Below are positions 17,907-27,511 of a DNA stretch of 64,000 nucleotides, piece by piece (position 1 is the first letter of the stretch; each line of letters begins with the position of its first letter). A program made the translations under genes and the position numbers. The notes under the pieces are model-generated. The model was not told the DNA's origin and made no database searches. It was given only the letters and a program-made list of their open reading frames with translations. The stretch covers positions 992,001 to 1,056,000 of the forward strand of contig NC_008048.1 in the NCBI RefSeq assembly GCF_000013985.1. The letters are read 5' to 3'. The DNA comes from Sphingopyxis alaskensis RB2256 (GTDB lineage Bacteria; Pseudomonadota; Alphaproteobacteria; Sphingomonadales; Sphingomonadaceae).

Positions 17907-20900
17907 ATGCCCAAAAGAACCGACATCCAATCCATCCTCGTCATCGGCGCCGGCCCGATCGTTATCGGTCAGGCGTGCGAGTTCGACTATTCGGGGACGC
18001 AGGCGATCAAGGCGCTGAAGGAGGAGGGCTATCGCATCGTCCTCGTCAACTCCAACCCCGCGACGATCATGACCGATCCCGACCTTGCCGACGCCACCTA
18101 TGTCGAGCCGATCACGCCCGAGATCGTCGCGAAGATCATCGCCAAGGAGCGCCCCGATGCGGTGCTGCCGACGATGGGCGGGCAGACCGCGCTCAACACC
18201 GCGCTGGCGCTGTTCAACGACGGGACGCTGGCGAAATATGGCGTCGAGATGATCGGCGCCAAGGCGGAAGCGATCGACAAGGCCGAGGACCGGCAGAAGT
18301 TCCGCGAGGCGATGGACAGGATCGGGCTGGAAAGCGCGCGCAGCGGCATTGCGCACACGCTGGAGGAGGCCTTTGCGGTGCTCGAACGCACCGGGCTGCC
18401 GTCGATCATCCGCCCGTCGTTCACGCTCGGCGGCACCGGCGGCGGCATCGCCTATAACCGCGAGGAGTTCGAGCAGATCGTCCGCGGCGGCCTGATCGCC
18501 TCGCCGACCACCGAAGTCCTGATCGAGGAATCGCTCCTCGGCTGGAAAGAATATGAGATGGAGGTGGTGCGCGACGCCAAGGACAATTGCATCATCATCT
18601 GTTCGATCGAAAATGTCGATCCGATGGGCGTGCATACGGGCGACAGCATCACCGTCGCCCCCGCGCTGACGCTGACCGACAAGGAATATCAGATCATGCG
18701 GAGCGCGAGCATCGCGGTGCTGCGCGAGATCGGGGTCGAGACCGGCGGGTCGAACGTCCAGTTCGCGGTGAACCCGAAGGACGGCCGCCTGATCGTGATC
18801 GAGATGAACCCGCGCGTGTCGCGCTCGTCGGCGCTCGCGTCGAAGGCGACGGGTTTCCCGATTGCGAAGGTCGCGGCGAAGCTGGCGGTCGGCTACACCC
18901 TCGACGAGATCATGAACGACATCACCGGCGTGACCCCGGCATCGTTCGAGCCGACGATCGACTATGTCGTCACCAAGATCCCGCGCTTTGCTTTTGAAAA
19001 GTTCAAGGGCGCCGAAGCGACGCTGTCGACCGCGATGAAGTCGGTCGGCGAAGTGATGGCGATCGGGCGGACGATCCACGAGTCGCTGCAAAAGGCGCTG
19101 CGCGGCCTGGAAACGGGGCTTTCGGGCTTCAATTTCGTCGACCGGCTGAAGGGCGCGAGCCACGAGCAATTGCGCAACGAACTGGCGCAGCGCACCCCCG
19201 ACCGGTTGCTCAACGCGGCGCAGGCGATCCGCGAAGGGCTGCCGCTTGAAGAGATCAACCGCGTCGCCGGTTACGACATGTGGTTCCTTGAGCGCATCGC
19301 CGAAATCGTCGAGGCCGAAAAGCAGGTGTGCGTCAACGGCCTGCCGCGCGATGCCGAAGGGCTGCGGAAGCTCAAGGCGATGGGTTTTTCCGACAAGCGC
19401 CTTGCCTATCTGGCGCTCCAGTCGGCGAACCTCCACCCCGGCACGCGCCGCGCGACCGCGCGCGGCAGCGGGCTGATCCACGAGGCGGTGAAGGCGATGA
19501 CCGGCGGCGTGACCGAGGGCGAAGTGCGCGCGCTGCGCCACAAGCTCGGCGTGCGGCCGGTGTTCAAGACGATCGACACCTGCGCCGCGGAGTTTCAGGC
19601 AAAAACGCCCTATCTCTATTCGACCTATGAAGCGCCGACCTTTGGCGAGCCCGAGTGCGAGGCGAACCCGTCGGATCGCCGGAAGATCGTCATCCTGGGC
19701 GGCGGTCCGAACCGCATCGGGCAGGGGATCGAGTTCGATTATTGCTGCTGCCACGCCTGCTTCGCGTTGGAAGAGGCGGGGTATGAGACGATCATGATCA
19801 ACTGCAACCCGGAGACGGTGAGCACCGATTATGACACGTCGGACCGCCTCTATTTCGAGCCGCTGACCGCCGAAGATGTGCTCGAAATCCTGCACGTCGA
19901 AATGTCGAAGGGCGAGCTGGTCGGCGTGATCGTCCAGTTCGGCGGGCAGACGCCATTGAAGCTCGCGCAGGCGCTGAGCGATGCGGGCATCCCGATCCTC
20001 GGCACCTCGCCCGATGCGATCGACCTCGCCGAAGATCGCGAGCGTTTCGCCGCGCTTGTCAACAAGCTCGGCCTGAAACAGCCCGAAAATGGCATCGCGC
20101 GCAGCCGCGAGGAAGCGATCGCGGTCGCGGCGCGCATCGGCTATCCGGTGCTCACGCGCCCCAGCTATGTCCTCGGCGGCCGCGCGATGGAGATCGTCGA
20201 CGATCAGGCGCAGCTCGAAAATTACATCGAGACCGCGGTGCAGGTGTCGGGCACATCGCCGGTGCTGATCGACCGTTATCTGCGCGACGCGATCGAGGTC
20301 GATGTCGATGCGCTCTGCGACGGCACCGACGTGGTGGTTGCGGGCGTGCTCCAGCATATCGAGGAAGCCGGGGTCCATTCGGGCGACAGCGCCTGTTCGA
20401 TCCCGCCCTACAGCCTGCCCGCCGACATCATCGCGGAGATCGAGCGGCAGACCGATGCACTGGCGCGCGCGCTGGGCGTGCGCGGGCTGATGAACGTCCA
20501 ATATGCGGTGAAGGACGGCGAGGTCTATCTGATCGAGGTCAACCCGCGCGCCAGCCGCACGGTGCCCTTCGTCGCGAAAGCAGTGGGGTCGCCGATCGCC
20601 AAGATCGCGGCGCGCGTGATGGCGGGCGAAAAGCTGGCCGACCTGCCGAAGATCAACCGCGACATCAAACATGTCGCGGTGAAGGAAGCGGTGTTCCCCT
20701 TCGCGCGCTTCCCCGGCACCGACCCGGTGCTGTCGCCCGAGATGAAGTCCACCGGCGAAGTCATGGGAATCGATCGCGATTTCAACCTGGCCTTTGCCAA
20801 GGCACAGCTTGGCGCGGGCGACCGGCTGCCGACCGATGGCCGCCTGTTCGTATCGGTGAAGGACAGCGACAAGCCGCGAATCGTCGGCGCGGTAAAACAG

Positions 20901-21227
20901 CTTTGCGCGTGGGGGTGGAAGGTGATCGCGACCGGCGGCACCGCCGACTATCTGGCGGGGCAGGGGATCGAGGTCGAGCGTGTGAACAAGGTTGCCGAAG
21001 GCCGCCCGCACATCGTCGACCGGATCAAGGACGGCGACGTGCAGCTGATCTTCAACACCACCGAAGGCTGGCAATCGCTGCAGGATTCGCAGTCGATCCG
21101 CGCTTCGGCGCTTGCGGCCGACATCGCCTATTATACCACCGCGGCGGCCAGCGACGCGGCGACACAGGCGATCGGGGCGCTGCGCGCGCACTCCCTTGAA
21201 GTGAAGCCGCTTCAGGACTATTATTGA
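17907..21227 (+). CDS. carB: Carbamoyl-phosphate synthase large subunit
   Basis: The 1106-residue synthetase that makes carbamoyl phosphate for arginine and pyrimidines. Both ATP-grasp halves are present: the first with [17 protein letters not shown] and the second with [19 protein letters not shown]; the allosteric MGS-like domain closes the protein ([17 protein letters not shown]). Length is normal for the family, and no repeat insert is seen here. It is separated from its partner carA by the orphan gene but the close spacing suggests one transcript. Confidence 0.97.
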   Translation: MPKRTDIQSILVIGAGPIVIGQACEFDYSGTQAIKALKEEGYRIVLVNSNPATIMTDPDLADATYVEPITPEIVAKIIAKERPDAVLPTMGGQTALNTALALFNDGTLAKYGVEMIGAKAEAIDKAEDRQKFREAMDRIGLESARSGIAHTLEEAFAVLERTGLPSIIRPSFTLGGTGGGIAYNREEFEQIVRGGLIASPTTEVLIEESLLGWKEYEMEVVRDAKDNCIIICSIENVDPMGVHTGDSITVAPALTLTDKEYQIMRSASIAVLREIGVETGGSNVQFAVNPKDGRLIVIEMNPRVSRSSALASKATGFPIAKVAAKLAVGYTLDEIMNDITGVTPASFEPTIDYVVTKIPRFAFEKFKGAEATLSTAMKSVGEVMAIGRTIHESLQKALRGLETGLSGFNFVDRLKGASHEQLRNELAQRTPDRLLNAAQAIREGLPLEEINRVAGYDMWFLERIAEIVEAEKQVCVNGLPRDAEGLRKLKAMGFSDKRLAYLALQSANLHPGTRRATARGSGLIHEAVKAMTGGVTEGEVRALRHKLGVRPVFKTIDTCAAEFQAKTPYLYSTYEAPTFGEPECEANPSDRRKIVILGGGPNRIGQGIEFDYCCCHACFALEEAGYETIMINCNPETVSTDYDTSDRLYFEPLTAEDVLEILHVEMSKGELVGVIVQFGGQTPLKLAQALSDAGIPILGTSPDAIDLAEDRERFAALVNKLGLKQPENGIARSREEAIAVAARIGYPVLTRPSYVLGGRAMEIVDDQAQLENYIETAVQVSGTSPVLIDRYLRDAIEVDVDALCDGTDVVVAGVLQHIEEAGVHSGDSACSIPPYSLPADIIAEIERQTDALARALGVRGLMNVQYAVKDGEVYLIEVNPRASRTVPFVAKAVGSPIAKIAARVMAGEKLADLPKINRDIKHVAVKEAVFPFARFPGTDPVLSPEMKSTGEVMGIDRDFNLAFAKAQLGAGDRLPTDGRLFVSVKDSDKPRIVGAVKQLCAWGWKVIATGGTADYLAGQGIEVERVNKVAEGRPHIVDRIKDGDVQLIFNTTEGWQSLQDSQSIRASALAADIAYYTTAAASDAATQAIGALRAHSLEVKPLQDYY

Positions 21228-21323
21228 CGCACCGCTCCACCTCCCCACATCGACGGAAACGGCGGCTCAGCCGCCCGGCGCGCAACCGCCGGGGCGGGAT
21301 TATTGACGAAGGACAACAGGATA

Positions 21324-21800
21324 ATGGCAAGCGTTGAAAAGGTGCCGATGCTGGCAGAAGGCTATGAGAAGCTGACCGCGCAACTTGCGGCGCTGAAAGC
21401 CGAGCGACCGCTGATCGTCGATGCGATCGAGGAAGCGCGCGCGCATGGCGACCTTTCGGAAAATGCCGAATATCACGCCGCCAAGGAACGGCAGGGCCAG
21501 GTCGAAGCGACGATCGGCGACCTTGAGGACAAATTGTCGCGCGCGCAGGTCATCGACCCGACGACGCTGTCGGGCGACCGCATCGTCTTCGGCGCGACGG
21601 TCACGCTGACCGACGAGGACGACAAGCCGGTCAAATATCAGATTGTCGGGCAGGCCGAAGCCGACGCCAAGGCGGGCAAGATCAGCTATAATTCGCCGCT
21701 CGGCCGTGCGCTGATCGGCCGTCGCGTCGACGACGAGATCGAAGTGACCGTGCCGTCGGGCGACAAATATTATCTGGTGACCAAGATCGAATTCATCTGA
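21324..21800 (+). CDS. greA: Transcription elongation factor GreA
   Basis: A 158-residue GreA: N-terminal coiled coil ([21 protein letters not shown]), the loop motif [20 protein letters not shown] with the acidic tip residues that stimulate RNA cleavage, and a C-terminal FKBP-like domain ([22 protein letters not shown]). It rescues backtracked RNA polymerase. The ATG at 21324 is chosen as it matches the family start; a TTG seven codons earlier is in frame but unlikely. It lies about 100 bases after carB. Confidence 0.97.
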   Translation: MASVEKVPMLAEGYEKLTAQLAALKAERPLIVDAIEEARAHGDLSENAEYHAAKERQGQVEATIGDLEDKLSRAQVIDPTTLSGDRIVFGATVTLTDEDDKPVKYQIVGQAEADAKAGKISYNSPLGRALIGRRVDDEIEVTVPSGDKYYLVTKIEFI

Positions 21801-21813
21801 TGGGTTGCCGGCG

Positions 21814-22449
21814 ATGAAGCCGCAGGACGCGCCGCTGGTCACGGGCTATGCGCTCGCCTGCGTCATCCTGTTCGTCCTGCTCTGGATCACGGGCTTTCAG
21901 ATCGAAGCGATCGTGCGCGCGGGCTTTATTCCCGCGCGCTTCGGCCAGGAATTGATCCTGCCGCCGGGAACGCTGGTGCCCTTTGTGCTGACGCCGCTGA
22001 CGTCGGCCTTTCTGCACGGCGGGGTGCTCCACATCGCCTTCAACATGGTCGTGCTGCTGTTCATCGGCCGCCAATTGGAAGCGCCGCTGGGCACGAAGGC
22101 GATGGCGGTGCTGCTGCTCGCGGGAGCCTATGGCGGCGCGCTCGCCCAATATCTCGCCGATCCCGCCTCCGCCGTGCCGATGATCGGCGCGAGCGGCGCA
22201 ATCTCGGCGCTCATCGCGGTGTTCGCGCTGATTTTCAGCCGCACACAGGCGCCCGCGATCGGGCCGATCCCCAGCCATTGGGTGCGCGCGATCTGGCTCG
22301 CCGCAGCGTGGATCGGCGTTCAGGTCCTGCTGGGCTTCGCGGGCGGCGCGGGGTTCGGCGCAATCGCCATCTGGGCGCATGTCGGAGGGTTCCTGGCGGG
22401 CCTGCTGCTGGCGCGGCCGCTGCTGCGCTGGCGCTTCGGGGCGCGCTGA
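21814..22449 (+). CDS. Rhomboid-family intramembrane serine protease
   Basis: A 211-residue membrane protein with about six helices. Rhomboid landmarks are the HGGVLHIAFNM segment, the catalytic serine in MIGASGAISAL, and the catalytic histidine in IWAHVGGFLAGLL. It is expected to cut transmembrane substrates in the inner membrane; the substrate is unknown. The ATG at 21814 lies 13 bases after the greA stop. Repeat copy D follows eight bases after its stop. Confidence 0.9.
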   Translation: MKPQDAPLVTGYALACVILFVLLWITGFQIEAIVRAGFIPARFGQELILPPGTLVPFVLTPLTSAFLHGGVLHIAFNMVVLLFIGRQLEAPLGTKAMAVLLLAGAYGGALAQYLADPASAVPMIGASGAISALIAVFALIFSRTQAPAIGPIPSHWVRAIWLAAAWIGVQVLLGFAGGAGFGAIAIWAHVGGFLAGLLLARPLLRWRFGAR

Positions 22450-22457
22450 CCTTACGT

Positions 22458-22540
22458 CCCGTTCGCATCGAGCGAAGTCGAGATGCCCCTCGACTCTGCT
22501 CCACGCCGATGGGTGTCTCGACTTCGCTCGACACGAAGGA
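22458..22540 (+). repeat. 82-bp palindromic repeat, copy D (between rhomboid and Nudix genes)
   Basis: Starts CCCGTTCGCATCGAGCGAAG and ends CTTCGCTCGACACGAAGG, filling the gap between two convergent genes. Its loop matches copy B. The hairpin could help end transcription from both sides. Confidence 0.9.
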
Positions 22541-22541
22541 T

Positions 22542-23090
22542 TTAGGTGTCGGCCAGCAGCCCACCCGCCAGCAGCATCGCCACGCGCACGTCGATGCCGC
22601 AGCCTTCGGCGCGCTTCGCCGCAACGAAATCCTCGATCCCGTTCAGCGGGACGCGGTGGACGACGATGTCCTCGCCACCGACGCCGCCGCCTGCGCCAAC
22701 CTTGGTCAACCCGGTCGCAACGAGCAGGGTGAAACTTTCGCTGACCATGCCCGGCGAGCTGTAGAATTCGCCGACGGTGCGCCAGGTCGCGGCGCGATAA
22801 CCCGTTTCCTCCTCCAGCTCGCGCGCCGCGGCGACCTCGGCGGCTTCGCCCGCGCTGTCGTCGCCGACCAGCCCCGCGGGCAGTTCGAGGCATTGGCGTT
22901 TCAAGGGCACGCGATATTGCTCGACAAGGATGGCGTGGCGACCGCGCGCATCCTCGTCGATCGCCAGGATCACCGCAGCGTGGATGCCGCGCGAGCGCGC
23001 GACATATTCCCAGTTTCCCTGCTGCTTGACCGTGACGAAGCGGCCTTCCCAGCGCGTCTCGATGGGCGAGTCGGGAGCAGGGCGGGTCAT
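22542..23090 (-). CDS. Nudix hydrolase (ADP-ribose pyrophosphatase type)
   Basis: A 182-residue Nudix protein. The Nudix box is complete: G at the start of [10 protein letters not shown], then [16 protein letters not shown]. The preceding [18 protein letters not shown] is typical of ADP-ribose/ADP-sugar pyrophosphatases, which hydrolyse nucleoside diphosphate sugars in the cytosol. It starts ATG 23090, one base past the stop of the next gene upstream on this strand. Confidence 0.9.
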   Translation of the reverse strand: MTRPAPDSPIETRWEGRFVTVKQQGNWEYVARSRGIHAAVILAIDEDARGRHAILVEQYRVPLKRQCLELPAGLVGDDSAGEAAEVAAARELEEETGYRAATWRTVGEFYSSPGMVSESFTLLVATGLTKVGAGGGVGGEDIVVHRVPLNGIEDFVAAKRAEGCGIDVRVAMLLAGGLLADT

Positions 23091-23091
23091 G

Positions 23092-23778
23092 TCAAATCTC
23101 GATCAGCCGGTCGCACAGCTCGTTGGGATTGCCGTCGCTCTTCGGGAAATGCGTCGCAAGCACCGCCCCGACCTGTCGCACCGCTTCCGCCATGCCTTCG
23201 CCGGGCTGGCCCGCGCGGATGCGTTCGATCAGCGCGGCCATCGCGTCGCCCCAGATGGCGGGCGCGACCTTCGACGCGATCGCTTCGTCGGCGACGATGT
23301 CGGCGCGATGTTCGGCAAGGCTGACGTAGAGGACGACGCCGGTGCGGCCGGCCGTCTTCGCCTCGGTGCCGACCTTGAACAGGTCGATCGCGCGCGCGCG
23401 GGCCCGCGCGGCCTTGATCGACCGCGGTGTCAGCGCGAGCCGCAGCGGACGCCAGAGCAGGATCAGCCAGATGCCGATCCATTTGACGACGCCAAAGGCG
23501 ATGATCGTCCCCAGCCACTCGTTCGTGGTCGGCTCGTGCCCCCAGCCGCCGCGCAGGGCATCGTAAAGCCCGCGATAGAAATCGGGAAACAGCGCGACGA
23601 GCGACATGGCGAGGAAGGCGCCGACGCTCGCCCAGACGAGCGCGACATCGTCATAATCGCTCGACCGCGCGGCGATGATCGTGACGATCTCGCCGTCGGT
23701 GTGGCGCTCGGCCGCCGCGACCGCGTCGGTGACGATGCGATGGTCCTCGGCGCTCACATGGTTGACCTTGCGTGGCAT
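23092..23778 (-). CDS. TPM-domain membrane protein (short form)
   Basis: A 228-residue protein: TPM-type N-terminus ([23 protein letters not shown]), two membrane helices ([19 protein letters not shown] and [22 protein letters not shown]), then a cytosolic tail with [31 protein letters not shown] as in TPM/DUF477 proteins. The ATG at 23778 follows AGGAGCACGG. It follows the longer TPM gene by 11 bases, forming a LemA-TPM-TPM set that is a common cluster in Gram-negative bacteria. Confidence 0.85.
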   Translation of the reverse strand: MPRKVNHVSAEDHRIVTDAVAAAERHTDGEIVTIIAARSSDYDDVALVWASVGAFLAMSLVALFPDFYRGLYDALRGGWGHEPTTNEWLGTIIAFGVVKWIGIWLILLWRPLRLALTPRSIKAARARARAIDLFKVGTEAKTAGRTGVVLYVSLAEHRADIVADEAIASKVAPAIWGDAMAALIERIRAGQPGEGMAEAVRQVGAVLATHFPKSDGNPNELCDRLIEI

Positions 23779-23789
23779 GTCCCGTGCTC

Positions 23790-24635
23790 CTACCAGCCGC
23801 CCGACGCGCCGCCGCCGCCGAAGCTGCCGCCGCCGCCCGAAAAGCCGCCGAAGCCGCCACCGCCGAAACCGCCGCCACCGCCCCACGACGATCCGCCGCC
23901 ACCGCCCCAGCCGCCCCAATCGTCATCGTCACCCCAGATGATGATCGGCGCCGCGCCCCACGGGCTGTCGCGGCGTCGGCGACGTTTCCTGCCGCGCCCG
24001 CGGCTCGCGAACCAGGGGATGATGAAGAAGATGAGGATGATGAAACCGAGGAAGAAAAGCCCGCCGAAACTGCCGTCGTCGGCGCGGTCGCGCTCCTGCG
24101 CCGCCGCCGCCTTGGCGCGCGCGGCGGCCTCCTCCGGCGGCAGTTCGATCTGCTCGGCGATCGCGTTCACCCCGGCCCGGATGCCGCCGGGATAGTCGCC
24201 GTCCCTGAAGCGCGGGGTGATGATATCGCGGATGATCCGCCCCGACAGCGCATCGGTGAGAACAGGTTCGAGCCCCAGCCCCACCGCAATGTGCATTCGC
24301 CGCTCGTTCGGCGCGATCAGGAACACGACGCCATCGTCGCGTTCGGCATCGCCGATCCCCCATTCGCGGCCGAGGCGATAGCCATAATCGGCGACATCGC
24401 GGCCCTCAAGGTCGCTGACCGTCGCGACGACAAGCTGGTGTCCGGTGCGTTTTTCGAGGTCGAGCAGCTGCGTGTTGAGCGCCGCTTCCTCGGCGGCGGG
24501 GATGATGTCCGCCTGGTCGACGACGGGATTGCCCGCGAGCTTGGGGAAGCTCTGCGCGGCTACCGGAGCGGCAAGCAGCAGCAGCCCCGAAAGGATCGCC
24601 GCCGCCAGCGAACGGATCAGGGCGGGGGCGCCCAC
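23790..24635 (-). CDS. TPM-domain protein, YgcG family
   Basis: A 281-residue protein with a signal peptide (cleaved near AAPVAAQS), a TPM domain (LVVATVSDLEGRDVADYGYRLGREWGIG and GVVFLIAPNERRMHIAVGLGLEP), one membrane helix (GLFFLGFIILIFFIIPWF), an Arg/Lys-rich stretch, and a C-terminal tail of Gly/Ser/Trp with GGGGFGGGG repeats. The layout is the classic YgcG form, thought to act in envelope maintenance. It lies between LemA and the second TPM gene. Confidence 0.9.
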   Translation of the reverse strand: MGAPALIRSLAAAILSGLLLLAAPVAAQSFPKLAGNPVVDQADIIPAAEEAALNTQLLDLEKRTGHQLVVATVSDLEGRDVADYGYRLGREWGIGDAERDDGVVFLIAPNERRMHIAVGLGLEPVLTDALSGRIIRDIITPRFRDGDYPGGIRAGVNAIAEQIELPPEEAAARAKAAAAQERDRADDGSFGGLFFLGFIILIFFIIPWFASRGRGRKRRRRRDSPWGAAPIIIWGDDDDWGGWGGGGGSSWGGGGGFGGGGFGGFSGGGGSFGGGGASGGW

Positions 24636-24636
24636 C

Positions 24637-25239
24637 TTACTGCCCGAAATCGACCTTCGGCGCCTGATTGGCGTTCGGCGTCACCGCGCGATAGGGCGTC
24701 ATCGGCTGTGCGCCATGGACGATTTTGGCGCCGATGATGTCGGGGAAGGTGCGGATCGTCGTATTATAGTCCTGCACCGCGGCGTTATAGTCCTGCACCG
24801 CCACGTTGATGCGGTTTTCGGTGCCCTCGAGCTGGGTCATCAGGTCGGCGAAGCGCGCCTGGCTCTTGAGGTCGGGATAGGCTTCGACGGTGACGAGCAG
24901 GCGGCCGAGCGCGCTCGACACATTGCCCTGCGCCTGCTGGAACGCCTGCACCTTGGCGGGATCGTCGAGGTCGTCGGTGCTGAGCTTGACCTGCGTCGCC
25001 GACGCGCGCGCCTGGATCACGCCTTCGAGCGTCGATTGTTCGATGTTCGCCGCCCCCTTGGCGGTTTCGACGAGGTTGGGGATCAGGTCGGCGCGCCGCT
25101 GATAGGCGGCCTCGACATTCGCCCATTTGGCCTTGGCGGCCTCTTCCTTGGTCGGCACGCTGTTGATGCCGCATGCGGACAGGCTCATCGCGGCGACAGG
25201 CAGGATCAACCAGCGGGCGTTGCGATAGGTCATGGTCAT
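24637..25239 (-). CDS. lemA: LemA-family lipoprotein
   Basis: A 200-residue LemA protein. The lipobox SLSACG gives a lipidated N-terminal cysteine; then come the family segments KAKWANVEAAYQRRADLIPNLVETAKGAA, GRLLVTVEAYPDLKS, LEGTENRINVAVQDYN and IIGAKI. The repeated AAVQDYN is a short internal duplication. The ATG at 25239 has GGAGGGAG just upstream. First gene of the LemA-TPM-TPM operon. Confidence 0.92.
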   Translation of the reverse strand: MTMTYRNARWLILPVAAMSLSACGINSVPTKEEAAKAKWANVEAAYQRRADLIPNLVETAKGAANIEQSTLEGVIQARASATQVKLSTDDLDDPAKVQAFQQAQGNVSSALGRLLVTVEAYPDLKSQARFADLMTQLEGTENRINVAVQDYNAAVQDYNTTIRTFPDIIGAKIVHGAQPMTPYRAVTPNANQAPKVDFGQ

Positions 25240-25356
25240 CAGGCTCCCTCCGGCGGCGTTTTGCCGCAACAATACACATAATAGGAAGCCGCTTGCCTTT
25301 GTGCAATCGCCACGGCACCCTTTGCGGACAGGACCGGATTTTCAGGGAGCGTCAAT

Positions 25357-25779
25357 ATGTTGGGCGAGTTCAGGCAGTTCATCGCCAGGGGCAATGTCAT
25401 GGACCTGGCGGTCGGCGTCATCATCGGCGGCGCCTTTGCGACCATCACCGGTTCGCTGACCGAAGATGTCATCATGCCGCTGGTCGGCGCGCTCTTTGGC
25501 GGGGTCGATTTTTCGAACCGGTTCATCCTGCTCGGCAGCGTGCCCGACGGGATGTCGGCGACCGACTATGCCGCGCTCAAGGAGGCCGGGGTCGCGATGA
25601 TCGGTTACGGCGCCTTCGTCACGGCGGTCATCAATTTCCTGATCCTGGCCTTCATCATCTTCCTGCTCGTGCGCTGGGTGAACAAGGTCGTCCGCAAGCC
25701 GGAGGCGGACGCCTCGCCCGCGGGGCCGAGCGAGGTCGATCTGCTCACCGAAATCCGCGACGAATTGCGAAGAAAATAA
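25357..25779 (+). CDS. mscL: Large-conductance mechanosensitive channel
   Basis: A 140-residue MscL: N-terminal [27 protein letters not shown] as the pore helix with its Gly-rich packing, a periplasmic loop, the second helix ([21 protein letters not shown]), and a C-terminal cytosolic bundle ending in [12 protein letters not shown]. It opens under membrane tension to release solutes on hypo-osmotic shock. RBS AGGGAGCG. Divergent from the lemA operon. Confidence 0.97.
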   Translation: MLGEFRQFIARGNVMDLAVGVIIGGAFATITGSLTEDVIMPLVGALFGGVDFSNRFILLGSVPDGMSATDYAALKEAGVAMIGYGAFVTAVINFLILAFIIFLLVRWVNKVVRKPEADASPAGPSEVDLLTEIRDELRRK

Positions 25780-25821
25780 GGGAGTTGAGCCCCTTGCGGG
25801 ACGAATGACCCGTCTGCGCCC

Positions 25822-25850
25822 TTTCCAAGCGCCGGCGGGTTTCCTATATG
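25822..25850 (+). promoter_or_regulatory. Candidate ssrA promoter
   Basis: TTTCCA at 25822-25827 and TATATG at 25845-25850 with a 17-base spacer lie just before the tmRNA. The position fits a start near 25855. Confidence 0.45.
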
Positions 25851-25854
25851 GGGG

Positions 25855-26216
25855 GTGTCGGCTTCGGCCGACTATGAGGATAAATGGTGTCGTGGAATAG
25901 ACACAGCGGACCCGGGGGCAGTACCCGGCGGCTCCACCACAAACCCGCGTTTCTTCGAAGGACGCGCGGGTTTCTGACGGGGCCGAACCAGGATCGACGT
26001 GTGTTCAAAGACGATGCTTTCTTCCGGGCTGAGTAACCCGTTAAAGGCTCAAAACCAATAAGTGCTAACGATAACGAAGCACTCGCTCTTGCTGCCTGAC
26101 CGATAAGCCTCACGGCCTAAGGTTAGACAAATAGAACGCGGTTCGGACCGAACCGGGCAACAGAATCGGAAACCAGCGGCTGGGGACGAGCCGGGCAACA
26201 GAATCGTCCCACCTTT
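25855..26216 (+). ncRNA. ssrA: Transfer-messenger RNA, permuted two-piece alphaproteobacterial form
   Basis: tmRNA frees stalled ribosomes and tags their products. The acceptor piece comes first and ends CTCCACCA at 25939. A loop of about 39 bases is removed by processing. The coding piece starts GGGGCCG at 25979, which pairs with CGGCTCC before the CCA. The tag frame from 26064 to 26096 reads ANDNEALALAA and ends at TGA, the known sphingomonad tag. A T-arm-like CCGGG-GGCAGTA-CCCGG is seen at 25911-25927. In the 3' part a 16-base segment CCGGGCAACAGAATCG occurs twice. The outer ends are approximate; the last hairpin (GGGGACGA...TCGTCCC, then TTTT) probably marks the 3' end. Confidence 0.93.
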
Positions 26217-26238
26217 TCTGTCCGGCTGACGCCGGATG

Positions 26239-26318
26239 CGGCACCGGCCCGCTCCCCCACCCGACCTCCCATAGGCTACTATCGTCAGGGAGGTCGGATG
26301 GGGGGCGCGCCGGTGCCG
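26239..26318. repeat. Large inverted repeat between ssrA and the MerR gene
   Basis: The arm 26239-26270 (CGGCACCGGC...GACCTCCC) is nearly the reverse complement of 26288-26318 (GGGAGGTCGG...CCGGTGCCG), with a 17-base loop and a few mismatches. It lies between two convergent transcripts and could act as a two-way terminator, though T-runs are lacking. Confidence 0.6.
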
Positions 26319-26326
26319 TTTATCCC

Positions 26327-26740
26327 TCAGATGTGCGCGCTTTCGCAGTGGCGATGGTCGCCCAGCGCCTCGATCACGCGGCAGTCGGCGGCGACGCCGC
26401 CGCGGCAGCGCCCGACGATGCGCTTGAGTTCGTCGCGCAGCAGGGTGAGCTGCGCAATCTTCGCTTCCACTTGGTTCAGATGCCGCGTCGCGATGCGGTC
26501 GGCCTCGCCGCAATCGCGCGCGGGATCGTCGGACAGGTCGAGCAGCGAGCGGATCTCCTCGATGGTAAAGCCCAGTTCGCGCGAATGGCGCACGAAGCGG
26601 AGCCGCGCGCGGTGCGCGTCGCCATAGCTGCGGTAATTGCCCGCGGTGCGCGCGGGCGCGGGAAGCAGGCCGATGCGCTCATAATAGCGGATGGTTTCGA
26701 TGTTGGTGCCGGTGGCACGCGACAGCTCGCCGATTTTCAT
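26327..26740 (-). CDS. MerR-family heavy-metal regulator (CadR/PbrR-like)
   Basis: A 137-residue MerR protein. The N-terminal helix-turn-helix reads MKIGELSRATGTNIETIRYYERIGLL. Then come the dimerisation coiled coil (ATRHLNQVEAKIAQLTLLRDELK) and the metal site: Cys in ARDCGEADR, GRCRGG, AADCRVIEALG, and the tail DHRHCESAHI rich in His and Cys. This set fits CadR/PbrR sensors of Cd, Pb or Zn. ATG 26740 is the family start. It is divergent from a CDF transporter through a shared operator. Confidence 0.88.
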   Translation of the reverse strand: MKIGELSRATGTNIETIRYYERIGLLPAPARTAGNYRSYGDAHRARLRFVRHSRELGFTIEEIRSLLDLSDDPARDCGEADRIATRHLNQVEAKIAQLTLLRDELKRIVGRCRGGVAADCRVIEALGDHRHCESAHI

Positions 26741-26743
26741 CGC

Positions 26744-26773
26744 TTGACCCTGTAGTTGATGCAGGGTGCATAT
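26744..26773 (+). promoter_or_regulatory. MerR-type promoter/operator of the CDF gene
   Basis: TTGACC (26744-26749) is the -35, CATATG or ATATGG at about 26769-26775 the -10, giving a long 19-20 base spacer. The spacer holds the dyad ACCCTGTAGTTGATGCAGGGT (26747-26767), closely matching CadR/PbrR operators. MerR proteins bind such dyads and untwist the long spacer when metal is bound. Confidence 0.8.
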
Positions 26774-26808
26774 GGGGTGCCGATTCGAAAGACCAAGGAG
26801 CTTTGACG

Positions 26809-27432
26809 ATGGCCGATCGATGCTGTGCCGGCAAAAGCGGGCCGGCGGCACTGAACGATGCGCGCTGGCGGCGCGTGCTCTGGATCGCGCTGATCGTCAA
26901 TACGGCGATGTTCGGAGTGGAAATCGCCGCGGGGGTCGCAGCGGATTCGCGCGCGCTTCAGGCCGACGCGCTCGATTTTCTTGGCGATGCCGCCAATTAT
27001 GCGATCAGCCTTGGCGTGGCCGGCATGGCGCTCGCCTGGCGCGCGCGCGCCGCGCTGGTGAAGGCGGCAACGATGCTGATCTTCGGCCTGTGGGTCTTCG
27101 GCTCCGCGCTCTGGGGCTTCGTGACCGGGACGACGCCCCATGCCGAGATGATGGGGATCGTCGGCGCGCTGGCGCTCGCGGCGAATGTCGCGGTCGCGCT
27201 GATGCTCTATCGTTATCGTGCGGGCGATGCGAACATGCGGTCGGTGTGGATATGCTCGCGCAACGACGCGATCGGCAATCTGGCCGTCATCGGCGCGGCG
27301 CTCGGCGTGTTCGGCACCGGGAAAAGCTGGCCCGACCTCGCCGTCGCGGCGATCATGGCCGCGCTCGCGATCTGGGGCAGCATCGAGGTGTTCCGACAGG
27401 CGCAGAACGACCTTGCCGCCGCGGCGACGTGA
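26809..27432 (+). CDS. CDF-family cation efflux protein
   Basis: A 207-residue membrane protein with six helices. The metal-site motifs of the CDF family are in helix 2 ([13 protein letters not shown]) and helix 5 ([13 protein letters not shown]). It lacks the long His-rich loop and the cytosolic C-terminal domain of longer CDF proteins. It should exchange protons for Zn or Cd across the inner membrane. The ATG at 26809 follows AAGGAGC. The neighbouring MerR regulator and its operator say it is metal-induced. Confidence 0.85.
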   Translation: MADRCCAGKSGPAALNDARWRRVLWIALIVNTAMFGVEIAAGVAADSRALQADALDFLGDAANYAISLGVAGMALAWRARAALVKAATMLIFGLWVFGSALWGFVTGTTPHAEMMGIVGALALAANVAVALMLYRYRAGDANMRSVWICSRNDAIGNLAVIGAALGVFGTGKSWPDLAVAAIMAALAIWGSIEVFRQAQNDLAAAAT

Positions 27433-27511
27433 TGCGGAGCGCGCCTTGCCCCACGCGACCGCTGGCCATTGGGGTAGCGGCGAACCGCACAATCATTACA
27501 GGAGCGCCGCG

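Noticed and set aside
17706..21248. A 1180-codon open frame on the minus strand opposite carB
   Set aside because: It is the antisense shadow of carB, caused by high GC and codon bias; the translation is rich in R, D, H and A with no known motif.
23800..23910. Dense GCCGCC/CCACCG repeats that resemble a tandem array
   Set aside because: They simply encode the Gly-rich tail of the YgcG-type protein on the minus strand.
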